Shown here piece by piece: positions 8,946 through 17,190 of a stretch of DNA of 61,915 nt. The translations under genes and the position numbers were made by a program. The DNA lies in the NCBI RefSeq assembly GCF_000189255.1, contig NZ_AEVS01000070.1:1-61915 (forward strand), given 5' to 3'. The notes under the pieces were generated by a model. That model saw only the letters and a program-made list of their open reading frames with translations. It made no database searches and was not told the DNA's origin. Origin of the DNA: Vibrio brasiliensis LMG 20546. Lineage in GTDB: Bacteria > Pseudomonadota > Gammaproteobacteria > Enterobacterales > Vibrionaceae. The stretch's first letter is position 1. Every line of letters begins with the position of its first letter.

Positions 8946-9824
8946 ATGAAACGTTTTTTAATTGTCTGTACACTTTGGTTTGCAAGCCACTCTGTGGCTC
9001 ATGCGTCTACTGTGCTAACCAGTATTAAGCCTATTCAATTGATTGCTTTAGAAATCATGCACAATACCTCTCAACCTGATGTGATACTGGCATCCAATAC
9101 TTCTCCGCATGATTATGCTCTGCGACCTTCAGATGTAAAAAGTATCCGTAAGGCTGATTTAGTTATCTGGTTCGGCAATGACCTAGAGCCGTTCCTGACC
9201 AAAGTTCTTGAACAGCAAAGCAACGTTCTTACTCTGAGCGATATTAAAGGTTTAGAACTGAGAGAGTATGAGGGCGATCATCACGACCATGATGGACACG
9301 ATCATGGTAGCCATGACCCACATTTCTGGTTAGGTTACGAGCCAACCAAACAAGTGGCTAAGGCGATTGCACACAAATTGGCAGAGGTAGACAAAGCAAA
9401 CTCTGAAACCTACTTCGCAAACCTTGCGCAGTTCGAATCAAAGCTGACTGCTCAGCAGCAAGCGATTGATACACAGCTCAGTAGTGTCAGACAGACTGGT
9501 TATTTCGTCTTCCACGATGCTTACGGATACTTTGAGCAAGACTTCGGTCTTAACCAACTGGGTTTCTTCACCGTCAGCCCAGACCGTAAGCCAGGTGCGA
9601 AAACTCTGATTTCAATTCGTAAGGCTCTGGCGAGTGAACAAGCGAAATGTGTATTCTCAGAACCTCAGTTCACGCCAGCAGTAGTTAAGTCAGTGACGAG
9701 GGGAAGTAAGGCTAAGGTAGGTGTGCTTGACCCAATCGGTAGTGACGTTGAAGTCGCAGCAGGTGGTTACTTCACACTAAAACAGAATCTTGCCGATAGC
9801 TTCAGCAACTGTCTACAGCCTTAA
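8946..9824 (+). CDS. znuA: Zinc ABC transporter substrate-binding protein
   Basis: 292 residues. A signal peptide (about residues 1-21, MKRFLIVCTLWFASHSVAHA) precedes a cluster A-I substrate-binding domain. A His/Asp-rich loop (HHDHDGHDHGSHDPHFW) sits near residues 113-129, as is typical for zinc-specific ZnuA. Further metal ligands are expected at the histidines of SPHDYAL and FHDAYGYF. ZnuA captures periplasmic zinc for ZnuBC. I chose the ATG at 8946; the TTG at 8937 is in frame but adds nothing recognisable. The Zur-like operator lies 37-56 bases upstream. Confidence 0.95.
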   Translation: MKRFLIVCTLWFASHSVAHASTVLTSIKPIQLIALEIMHNTSQPDVILASNTSPHDYALRPSDVKSIRKADLVIWFGNDLEPFLTKVLEQQSNVLTLSDIKGLELREYEGDHHDHDGHDHGSHDPHFWLGYEPTKQVAKAIAHKLAEVDKANSETYFANLAQFESKLTAQQQAIDTQLSSVRQTGYFVFHDAYGYFEQDFGLNQLGFFTVSPDRKPGAKTLISIRKALASEQAKCVFSEPQFTPAVVKSVTRGSKAKVGVLDPIGSDVEVAAGGYFTLKQNLADSFSNCLQP

Positions 9825-9835
9825 TTAGTTTATCG

Positions 9836-9862
9836 AGCCAAAGGGAGCAACTCCCTTTGGCT
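9836..9862 (+). terminator. Probable terminator after znuA
   Basis: A perfect 12-pair stem (AGCCAAAGGGAG with CTCCCTTTGGCT) with a three-base loop lies 12 bases after znuA. The following bases (GTCTGTAC) are only weakly T-rich, so termination may be partial or the stem may protect the 3' end. Confidence 0.65.
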
Positions 9863-10032
9863 GTCTGTACATCTGTGAACTGATTGGAAAACTCGTCACT
9901 TAAATAACATACCCGCTTGTTAATCTTGCTAAATCTCCGATAATTGTTGGCACAAAATAATTTCAGGTTCACTCATGAGCCATACATCAGCCCCAATGCT
10001 GGTGATCATTTTTGCTGCTAGGGACAAGCCAA

Positions 10033-13000
10033 TTGAATAAACGCTCGCTGCTGTTGATGCTACTGCTGTTGTTTTCGGGATTTTCTTCAGCATCTAATCT
10101 TTCGCCCACTGTCTTTTATCCTTTGCCGACACAGGCACAGGGTAAGGTTTTTGCGGCTAAACAACTTTTTACCGCGCAGGGTGGTGGTATCTGGCTACAG
10201 GATGTCCGTAACCAAATTTTATTTTTTGATGGTCAGGCGATTACACCGGAGCTTGGTTCTGCACTTGACCACGACGCAGAACAGGTCGCTTTTACTGATA
10301 ATGCTTTCTGGACCTTCTTCCAAAATGAGATTTATCGAACGGTTCCTAATCAGGAAAAAGAGTTGGTGTTTAGCCTGACTCCGGGGACCGAAATTCAACG
10401 AATTGGTTCTAGCAAACGCTTTATCTGGCTCGCTGATGAGAGTAATTTTTATACCTACCATGTTGATAGCGGCGAGTTTCAAACTTTCTCTCTTATCCCT
10501 CTGTATCAATATAATCAGTCTTCCACAATTACGATTAATGATGCTGTGTTTATCCATTCACGCTGGGTCGTAGCGACCAATGCCGGCGTATACCTCTCTA
10601 AGGGTGACACCTATGAACATGTAGCCAGTTCCGCCAGTCACTATGTAGAGAAGCTCCATTTTTCACAAAAACGCAATCAGTTAGTGGTTGGTTCATTAAA
10701 TGGTGTGTTGATTTTCGACATTGAGCGACCTAATCATCCGATCCAGAGAATTGCCGGTAACCATGTTTTAAGTATTACTGAAACCGACAATGAATACTGG
10801 ATTGGTACCGAGAAAGGGTTGTTTGTCTATTCCTTTCTGACAGGGGAAACGCGTCGTTTTGAGCAGGGTGTCTGGGCCGGTAATGGCTTGGCCGGAGAAA
10901 AAATCTATTCGCTGCTCAATGACAAAGCTGGTGGAATTTGGATCGCGACCGACCGTGGTGTGCGCTATTTTTCCCAGTTTTCTGCTAACTTCGACCGTTA
11001 TCCGACCCAGTATCTATCGTTCACTAGCAATAAAGAGAAGTTGACTAAGCTATTACGCCGAAAGAGTAGCGATGGTTATTGGATGCTGACTAACAAAAAT
11101 GTTTATCGTCTGGATCTATCCGGTGCTGGCGCCAGAGAGTTGATCTATCAGGGTAACGTTCATGACGTGGAAGAGAAAGATGGCATCCTGTGGCTGGCTA
11201 CTGATCAAGGAATCGTCTGTATCGACTCGGATAGCGGAGAGGTGATTGACGATGATTTACCTAACTTTCTTAAGCAGACCAGTGTTCGGTTCATCGAAGT
11301 TACCCAGAACAATATCGTCTGGGGGGCAAGTAAAAATCAGCTATGGAATTACAACTTAGCCACCGGGCAATTGATTCAGTTTGGCTCTGAATGGATGATT
11401 AAAAAGTTCCTCCCGGCTCAGCTGACCCATATGTTTGTCACCTCCCAAGGTTATCTGAGTCTGGGTACTGAGCATGGGATCTACATTCTGAAAGATGGCC
11501 AAGTACGTTTTGTTGGTGAAAGTATTCCTTTTGGTGAAGTGATCGATGTCGAACAGCCAGCCGAGGGTGAGCTGTGGATTGCGAGCCGTTATGGTCTTTA
11601 CCGACTCGACCTATACAAAGAGCAAGCGCAACCGATCGCTATGGTGGATGACCACATTACACCTAAGTGTCTGTTAAAAAATCAGGATGGCGTCTGGCTG
11701 ACATCGTCAGGGGGGCTATCACGCTATAGTGATAGTGGCATTTTACGCCAGCACTATGGTGAACCTTTTGGTTTGATTAGTAACGAGTTCGTTGCCGGGC
11801 TGTGTAGCTACAGCAGTGATAGTGAACAGGTTCTACTATTCGGGTCACGCACCAGTATGGTCAAGATTGATACCAGTCAGTTGATTAGCAGTGAGCTACC
11901 TCAGATACAGGTTGTCTTCAGTCAGATAAAACGTAATCAAAAACTTTACTCACTGGCTAATACGGTCAGTGAACCGTTGCGGTTAGGTTATAGTGAGTCG
12001 GTCTTTTTCCAGTTTGGAGTCTTTCCCCGGGCTAATGACGTTACCTTAGAGTACCGCTTGGAGGATGGCTCAGACTGGCAGTTGCTCGATGGTAATACCT
12101 TAACAATGGAACATATGATGCCGGGCAGCTATCAGCTAGAGGTGCGGGCATTACATAACGGGACATTACAGAGTCGCAGTGCCAGCTATCATTTTGTTGT
12201 CTCGCCGCCATGGTTTCTCAGCATCTACGCCATTATTGGATATATCGTTTTAGCTATTCTATTACTGGCTACGACTGCCTACTGGCGATCTAGAATCATG
12301 TCCAAGGCAAACCGAGTGTTGAAAGCTCAAGTGGCACTTAAGACCAATCAGTTACGCCATCAAAGTCGAATCTTGCTGAGTAACAACCAACAATTGCGTA
12401 AACAGCTTCAAGTAAGAAAATTGATATTTACTCAGTCAGTCAATGCGCTCAAAGAGAGGCTTACGACGCTTCCACAGCATGATTTAGGTAATAAGAAAAC
12501 ACTCGACTTCTTAAATCGGGAGTTGGAGTTGCTGGTTAACGTGCGTTCGACCAACGGGCAAGCGCTGCCTGTTTATAATCTGACACTCATCATCGAATCA
12601 GTACTCAGTGGCTGGCAAGAGGAACTGGTGAAAGCCGGAATAACGGTTGAAGTGGAAGCCGAACGTGACCTGTTTGTCAGTCTGACCAATTTTAATCTGG
12701 ATGAAGTGTTTAACCTACTGTTTGATGGGATAGTACAGCGCTGTTATCGCAATCAATCAGTAGTGATACAACTGGCACTACGAAATGAACAGGTGGTGCT
12801 TTCGATGCTCGATCAGGGTAAAGGGATGGATAGTGCTAATGTCACGATGCAAAGTGTCGCAACGTTAGTTGAGAAGAGTGGTGGGGCACTAACCATACAT
12901 ACATCTGAGGAACGTAACCTGCTCGAAATGACATGGTGCGCTAGTGAAGCATTTGCCGAGAATTCGATTGTCGTTGATGATAATGACCAGAGCGATACAG

Positions 13001-13338
13001 ACTTAGAACACCAGGACCCTTGGTTAGAAAAAGTCATTGCCCTGGTTAACAACCACTACGCTGATCCCGACTTCAGTACATCATCTGCTGCCAAAATGTT
13101 ATTTGTCTCTGAACGTAGTTTACAGCGCCGCGTTAAATCAGCATTAGATAAAACCTTTACTGAATACCTGACCGAAATTCGTCTTGATAGCGCTTGTCGT
13201 CGCTTGCTTGCCGGCGAAAAAGTCTCTGATGTGGCTTTTGAGTGCGGATTCAATGACCCTTCCTACTTTAGCCAGCGATTTAAACATCGTTTTGGTGTCT
13301 CACCGACCCAGTTTGTTGAACAAAGAGAAAGCTTCTAA
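10033..13338 (+). CDS. Membrane propeller sensor fused to an AraC-type DNA-binding domain
   Basis: About 1101 residues. The order is: a hydrophobic signal segment; a periplasmic region of about 600 residues with repeats of the two-component-regulator propeller type (GGIWLQDV, YWIGTEKGLF, GGIWIATDRGVRYF, GILWLATDQG, GELWIASRYGLYRL); a Y_Y_Y-like domain (~residues 630-720); one membrane helix (~727-748); a coiled coil; a degenerate histidine-kinase ATPase-like region (~830-960, with DQGKGM resembling a G1 box); and an AraC/XylS helix-turn-helix domain (~997-1101, ending FGVSPTQF). I see no phospho-acceptor histidine motif and no receiver domain. The start is uncertain: the TTG at 10033 has AGGGA nine bases upstream, and the TTG at 10012 is also in frame. 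Binding of a signal outside the cell to control transcription directly is inferred. The ligand and targets are unknown. Confidence 0.75.
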   Translation: MNKRSLLLMLLLLFSGFSSASNLSPTVFYPLPTQAQGKVFAAKQLFTAQGGGIWLQDVRNQILFFDGQAITPELGSALDHDAEQVAFTDNAFWTFFQNEIYRTVPNQEKELVFSLTPGTEIQRIGSSKRFIWLADESNFYTYHVDSGEFQTFSLIPLYQYNQSSTITINDAVFIHSRWVVATNAGVYLSKGDTYEHVASSASHYVEKLHFSQKRNQLVVGSLNGVLIFDIERPNHPIQRIAGNHVLSITETDNEYWIGTEKGLFVYSFLTGETRRFEQGVWAGNGLAGEKIYSLLNDKAGGIWIATDRGVRYFSQFSANFDRYPTQYLSFTSNKEKLTKLLRRKSSDGYWMLTNKNVYRLDLSGAGARELIYQGNVHDVEEKDGILWLATDQGIVCIDSDSGEVIDDDLPNFLKQTSVRFIEVTQNNIVWGASKNQLWNYNLATGQLIQFGSEWMIKKFLPAQLTHMFVTSQGYLSLGTEHGIYILKDGQVRFVGESIPFGEVIDVEQPAEGELWIASRYGLYRLDLYKEQAQPIAMVDDHITPKCLLKNQDGVWLTSSGGLSRYSDSGILRQHYGEPFGLISNEFVAGLCSYSSDSEQVLLFGSRTSMVKIDTSQLISSELPQIQVVFSQIKRNQKLYSLANTVSEPLRLGYSESVFFQFGVFPRANDVTLEYRLEDGSDWQLLDGNTLTMEHMMPGSYQLEVRALHNGTLQSRSASYHFVVSPPWFLSIYAIIGYIVLAILLLATTAYWRSRIMSKANRVLKAQVALKTNQLRHQSRILLSNNQQLRKQLQVRKLIFTQSVNALKERLTTLPQHDLGNKKTLDFLNRELELLVNVRSTNGQALPVYNLTLIIESVLSGWQEELVKAGITVEVEAERDLFVSLTNFNLDEVFNLLFDGIVQRCYRNQSVVIQLALRNEQVVLSMLDQGKGMDSANVTMQSVATLVEKSGGALTIHTSEERNLLEMTWCASEAFAENSIVVDDNDQSDTDLEHQDPWLEKVIALVNNHYADPDFSTSSAAKMLFVSERSLQRRVKSALDKTFTEYLTEIRLDSACRRLLAGEKVSDVAFECGFNDPSYFSQRFKHRFGVSPTQFVEQRESF

Positions 13339-13428
13339 CGACCTTTAGAATACAGTCCAACAATAGACAGTATACGTAAATCACTGATGTGGATATGTGT
13401 GAAATGTTAGCTGATAAGCTGGGATAAG

Positions 13429-13560
13429 AAAAAAAATATCGTGGCATAGCCGGGGGGACTATACCACGGGTGCCAATGACACCTTCGCTTGCTGCCGGAG
13501 TGGCGCTGAGTGCACCACCTCTGGAATTCAATGTTGTCTAAGGGATGACCCTGTGGACGT
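13429..13560 (-). ncRNA. Candidate structured small RNA, minus strand
   Basis: Read on the minus strand, this ~130-base segment folds into four successive hairpins and ends in a classic terminator. They are AGGG/CCCT (13541-13552), a long interrupted stem CCAGAGGTGG/CCACTCCGG (13495-13524), GGTGTC/GGCACC (13469-13483), and GTGGTATAG/CTATGCCAC (13441-13467) followed by a run of eight T. The terminator loop is C-rich (TCCCCCCGG). A -10-like TATAGT on the minus strand (13566-13571) would place the start near 13560; no good -35 is seen. No convincing ORF lies inside. C-rich loops in Vibrio regulatory RNAs often pair with ribosome binding sites, so a trans-acting role is inferred. I do not recognise a named family. 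Confidence 0.65.
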
Positions 13561-13873
13561 GATTAACTATAGCGAGGGCGACTTTTTTTACTTATAAAAT
13601 TAACGCCATCTTGCATAAGAAAAACGACAATTTACTTAACTGATTGTTTTTATTATTGTTTTGTTTTTAGCTTCATCGGGTTATCGATTGAGTGAGTAGA
13701 TAACGTGATGAGTAAGGATTGTTTTTGACGAAATTGACGTTGTTGTTTTTAACGTTTTGAACATTCTTATACTTGCAAACATTGATTTCAGACAAGATCT
13801 GTTACATATAGGAGGGATAGTATTGAGAGCGGTAATAAAAATATTTCTCATTTAAATTATAGACGGCCTGTTT
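13561..13873 (+). other. Intergenic region upstream of feoABC
   Basis: An AT-rich spacer ahead of feoA. It contains a weak Fnr-like site, TTGATTTCAGACAA (13783-13796, matching TTGAT-N4-ATCAA at 8 of 10 positions), which would suit anaerobic control of ferrous iron uptake. I see no good Fur box. A strong Shine-Dalgarno AGGAGG (13810-13815) precedes an 11-codon UUG-started mini-ORF at 13823-13855. The left part (13561-13571) carries the possible minus-strand -10 of the candidate small RNA. Confidence 0.4.
13823..13855 (+). CDS. Possible 10-residue leader peptide ahead of feoA
   Basis: A UUG codon seven bases after AGGAGG opens a frame for MRAVIKIFLI and stops 18 bases before feoA. The Shine-Dalgarno is far better than that of feoA itself, which has no clear one. 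This may be a translated leader peptide or a ribosome standby site, or it may be chance. No homology can be judged at this length. Confidence 0.3.
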   Translation: MRAVIKIFLI

Positions 13874-14101
13874 ATGAAACTCTCACAATTACAACAAGGG
13901 CAAAAAGCGACCATTAAAGGTTTTTCTGAGCTTTCCAATGACGTAAGAAAAAAACTGATGGTAATGGGATTACTTCCTGACACTACTGTTACTCTGATTC
14001 GCAAAGCGCCAATGGGCGACCCACTTCAAGTTGAAGTGCGCGGCGTCTCTCTCGCAGTAAGAACCAACATTGCAGATGCTATTGCAGTGGAGGTTAAATA
14101 A
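13874..14101 (+). CDS. feoA: Ferrous iron transport protein A
   Basis: 75 residues, an SH3-like small cytoplasmic protein of the FeoA family (MKLSQLQQGQKATIKGF; VMGLLPDTTVTLIRKAPMGD). FeoA is needed for Fe(II) uptake and is thought to modulate FeoB. Its stop overlaps the feoB start by one base (TAATG), so the two are translationally coupled. Confidence 0.96.
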   Translation: MKLSQLQQGQKATIKGFSELSNDVRKKLMVMGLLPDTTVTLIRKAPMGDPLQVEVRGVSLAVRTNIADAIAVEVK

Positions 14102-16377
14102 TGGAGTACAAGATCCTCACCGTCGGTAACCCTAATAGCGGTAAAACAACTCTGTTTAATGGTTTGACTGGCGCTAAGCAGCAGGTCGGCAACTGGGCTG
14201 GTGTAACCGTAGAAAAGAAAACAGGTAAGTACACCCACTCTAGCGATGAATTCCTTTTAACTGACTTACCAGGTATCTACGCACTCGACAGTGGTAACGA
14301 TGGCAACAGTATTGACGAATCGATTGCCTCTCGCGCGGTTCTTACTCATCCGGCTGACCTGATCATTAATGTGGTTGATGCGACTAGTTTAGAGCGCAGT
14401 CTGTACATGACGCTGCAGCTACGTGAATTGGGTCGCCCAATGATCGTGGTACTGAACAAAATGGACGCGTTAAAACGTGAACGCCAAACCATCGATATCA
14501 AAGCTCTGGAAAAAATGCTGGGCTGTCCGGTATTTGCTATATCGGCAAACAATCGATCTCAGGTTCAGTCACTGAAAGAGCGTCTGCATAAAGCACTGGT
14601 GCAGGGCATTGCCCTTGACGAACTTCGTCTTAACTATGGAGAGCAGTTCGAAGCCTCTATTACCGCTCTTGAACCAGTGTTTGTCGACCAGCCTGAAGTA
14701 TCTGCACGAGCTCTTGCTATTCGTTCTCTGGAAAACGATCTGTTGGTACTTAACGGTCTACCGCAGCATGAACGTGAGCAAATCGTCGCTGAGCAACGCA
14801 AAGTTGATTTGGACATTGACCTGCTGGTGGCAGACGTGAAATATACCTTCCTTCATCAACAGTGTCAGAAAGTGCGTCGTAGTGAAGGCAAACTGAGCCA
14901 CAGTTTCACTGAACGAGTGGATAACGTCATCCTGAATAAATGGGTCGGTGTACCGTTCTTCTTTGTTGTGATGTACCTGATGTTCATGTTCTCGATCAAC
15001 ATCGGTAGCGCATTCATCGACTTTTTCGATATCGGTGTCGGTGCCTTACTGGTTGATGGTGGACACTACTTGTTAGATGACCACTTACCAGTCTGGTTAG
15101 TAACCTTAATCGCTGATGGTGTTGGTGGTGGTGTGCAGACCGTCGCGACATTCATCCCAGTGATCGCTTGTCTGTACCTGTTCCTAGCGGTACTTGAAAG
15201 CTCTGGTTACATGTCTCGTGCAGCGTTTGTGCTCGACAAAGTGATGCAGAAGATTGGTCTACCGGGTAAAGCCTTTGTTCCTTTGGTGCTTGGTTTCGGC
15301 TGTAACGTTCCGTCTATCATGGCAACTCGTACTCTGGATCAAGAGCGCGAGCGCAAGCTGGCGGCTTCTATGGCACCATTTATGTCCTGTGGTGCGCGTT
15401 TACCAGTATATGCATTGTTTGCTGCTGCCTTCTTCCCAGAAAGTGGCCAGAACGTGGTTTTCTCTCTCTACATTCTCGGTATCGTGGCTGCTGTTATGAC
15501 CGGATTAGTGCTTAAGAACACCTTGTATCCAGGTTCAAGTGATAGTCTGGTGATGGAAATGCCGGATTACGAACTTCCTACTATGCGTAATGTGGTAATC
15601 AAAACCTGGCAGAAGCTTAAGCGATTTGTGTTGGGTGCGGGTAAAACCATCGTAGTTGTAGTGACGATCCTAAGCTTCCTGAACTCTGTGGGTACAGATG
15701 GTAGCTTTGGTAATGAAGACAGCGAGAACTCAGTACTTTCTAAAGTATCTAAAGTTGTCACTCCAGTATTTGCCCCAATTGGCGTTGAGCAAGATAACTG
15801 GCCTGCGACTGTAGGTATCATTACCGGTATCTTTGCCAAAGAAGCGGTAGTGGGTACGTTGAATAGCCTTTATGCTCCAAGTGATGAGGAATCTGCAGAG
15901 TACGACTTGATGGCAAGCCTTGAAGAAGCGGTTATGTCGATTCCGGATAATCTGGCTGGTCTGAACTACTCAGATCCACTAGGTATTGAAGTGGGCGATT
16001 TAACAGACAGCGGTGCAGTAGCTGAAGAGCAAGAGGTTGACGCTTCTATCTTTGGTAACCTAAAAGGTCATTTCGTATCTGGTAATGCTGCTTTTGCCTA
16101 TCTAATCTTCATCCTTCTTTACACACCTTGTGTTGCTGCTATGGGTGCATATGTACGAGAGTTTGGTGCTAAGTACGCGCGTTTCATTGCCGTCTGGACC
16201 ATGGGGCTTGCTTACGGTGGGGCGACGCTTTATTACCAAGCAACACACTTCGCTGACCACCCTGCAACGAGTGCGGCATGGATCTCTGCTATTGTATTGG
16301 TCAGCTTTATTACTTACCGTGGATTAAAAGCCGTTGGCCACAAACAGTCGCAGCAGTTAGAGGTACAAGTTGCATGA
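14101..16377 (+). CDS. feoB: Ferrous iron permease FeoB
   Basis: 758 residues. The N-terminal G domain carries GNPNSGKTT (G1, ~residues 8-16), DLPGIYAL (G3, ~58-65) and NKMD (G4), followed by a helical GDI-like region. The C-terminal membrane part has the two Gate modules, with the conserved GFGCNVPSIMATRT and PFMSCGARLPVY motifs whose cysteines probably handle Fe(II). It transports ferrous iron across the inner membrane using nucleotide hydrolysis. Length is close to E. coli FeoB (773). It overlaps feoC by four bases (ATGA). Confidence 0.97.
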   Translation: MEYKILTVGNPNSGKTTLFNGLTGAKQQVGNWAGVTVEKKTGKYTHSSDEFLLTDLPGIYALDSGNDGNSIDESIASRAVLTHPADLIINVVDATSLERSLYMTLQLRELGRPMIVVLNKMDALKRERQTIDIKALEKMLGCPVFAISANNRSQVQSLKERLHKALVQGIALDELRLNYGEQFEASITALEPVFVDQPEVSARALAIRSLENDLLVLNGLPQHEREQIVAEQRKVDLDIDLLVADVKYTFLHQQCQKVRRSEGKLSHSFTERVDNVILNKWVGVPFFFVVMYLMFMFSINIGSAFIDFFDIGVGALLVDGGHYLLDDHLPVWLVTLIADGVGGGVQTVATFIPVIACLYLFLAVLESSGYMSRAAFVLDKVMQKIGLPGKAFVPLVLGFGCNVPSIMATRTLDQERERKLAASMAPFMSCGARLPVYALFAAAFFPESGQNVVFSLYILGIVAAVMTGLVLKNTLYPGSSDSLVMEMPDYELPTMRNVVIKTWQKLKRFVLGAGKTIVVVVTILSFLNSVGTDGSFGNEDSENSVLSKVSKVVTPVFAPIGVEQDNWPATVGIITGIFAKEAVVGTLNSLYAPSDEESAEYDLMASLEEAVMSIPDNLAGLNYSDPLGIEVGDLTDSGAVAEEQEVDASIFGNLKGHFVSGNAAFAYLIFILLYTPCVAAMGAYVREFGAKYARFIAVWTMGLAYGGATLYYQATHFADHPATSAAWISAIVLVSFITYRGLKAVGHKQSQQLEVQVA

Positions 16378-16604
16378 TTCTTGTCGAGTTAAAGCAGTTT
16401 ATTGACCAGCAGGGCAGTGCCTCTCAACGCGATCTCGCGAAGAAGTTCGGCCTAAGTGAGGATGGCGTGGATGCCATGCTATCAGTGTGGATTCGTAAGG
16501 GAGTGATCTCTCGCCTTGTTGATACTAATGCCGCCAAACACGTTATGCGCGTTAGGTACGCGAAGGTGGATTCCAATGCGCTTGCTTTGACCGTCACCAT
16601 GTAG
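16374..16604 (+). CDS. feoC: FeoC-like winged-helix protein without cysteines
   Basis: 76 residues. A winged-helix fold is suggested by LVELKQFIDQQGSASQRDLA and VDAMLSVWIRKGVISRL, the FeoC pattern. The protein contains no cysteine at all, so it cannot carry the iron-sulfur cluster proposed for enterobacterial FeoC. In Vibrio, FeoC acts with FeoA and FeoB in the transporter complex. The ATG at 16374 overlaps the feoB stop; an upstream in-frame start would lie inside feoB. A terminator follows 16 bases later. Confidence 0.88.
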   Translation: MILVELKQFIDQQGSASQRDLAKKFGLSEDGVDAMLSVWIRKGVISRLVDTNAAKHVMRVRYAKVDSNALALTVTM

Positions 16605-16620
16605 CTCTAGAAAATGGAAA

Positions 16621-16645
16621 AGCCGTTCAAATGAACGGCTTTTTT
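16621..16645 (+). terminator. Rho-independent terminator of feoABC
   Basis: The stem AGCCGTTCA with TGAACGGCT, closed by a two-base loop that may open by one pair, is followed by a T run. Confidence 0.92.
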
Positions 16646-16671
16646 GTATTTAAAACTGGACGAACGGACGT

Positions 16672-17100
16672 TTAGCCACGCTGGAACAAGCTACTTAATG
16701 ATAGAACGTTACCAATACGCGTTTGTAGGTCCGCTTGTTCTTCTTCACTGCGGAACTCTCCAGCGGTGTTGCCCCACACAGGACCTGGCCAGGCGACATC
16801 GTCTTTAAAGCGGGCAATATGATGAATGTGTAACTGAGGAACCATGTTACCCAGAGCTCCGAGGTTGAGTTTGTCTGGCTGAAATGTCGCTTCAAGTGCC
16901 TGACTGACGGCTTGAGACTCAAGCAGAAACTGCTGTTGCTCCTGCATAGGAAGATGGTGAAGTTCTTTAAGGTTGGCTCGTTTAGGAACCAGAATAACCC
17001 AAGGCACTGCGTTATCTTTATGCAAAAGGGCAACACAAAGAGGGAATTGGCCAATGATGGTGGTGTCTTTTGCCAGTTGAGGATGAAGTTCAAAGCTCAT
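16672..17100 (-). CDS. HIT family (histidine triad) protein
   Basis: 142 residues. The HIT signature appears as QLHIHHIARF near residue 95, and the N-terminal part (ELHPQLAKDTTIIGQFPLC) matches short proteobacterial HIT proteins. Family members hydrolyse or transfer nucleotides on dinucleoside polyphosphates or nucleoside phosphoramidates; the substrate here is unknown. I chose the ATG at 17100, which begins the family-like N-terminus MSFELHPQ; longer in-frame starts run into the argS terminator. It lies downstream of argS on the same strand but behind that terminator. Confidence 0.85.
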   Translation of the reverse strand: MSFELHPQLAKDTTIIGQFPLCVALLHKDNAVPWVILVPKRANLKELHHLPMQEQQQFLLESQAVSQALEATFQPDKLNLGALGNMVPQLHIHHIARFKDDVAWPGPVWGNTAGEFRSEEEQADLQTRIGNVLSLSSLFQRG

Positions 17101-17145
17101 TGTTGTTGTCCGTTTTTGATCGAATGGCATCAGTATACGCCAGAT

Positions 17146-17179
17146 AAAACAAAAGGTTGACGCTTTCACGTCAACCTTT
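17146..17179 (-). terminator. Rho-independent terminator of argS
   Basis: On the minus strand a perfect 11-pair stem (AAAGGTTGACG with CGTCAACCTTT) is followed by TTGTTTTAT. It lies about 100 bases past the argS stop, beyond the heptamer repeat, so the repeat would be transcribed in the argS 3' untranslated region. Confidence 0.88.
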
Positions 17180-17190
17180 CAAACTTATTC

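Noticed and set aside
9975-10040. 21-codon ORF starting at ATG 9975 just before the propeller/AraC gene
   Set aside because: It is in another frame, has a poor ribosome binding site and no signal-like sequence. I could not exclude a leader peptide but see no support.
13280-13531. Minus-strand ORF of 83 codons overlapping the candidate small RNA
   Set aside because: It begins with TTG inside the RNA, runs through the terminator and into the antisense of the AraC fusion gene, and has no ribosome binding site.
13429-13560. c-di-GMP or other known riboswitch
   Set aside because: The element is on the opposite strand to feoA, ends in a terminator with no gene behind it, and lacks the conserved bases of the GEMM family.
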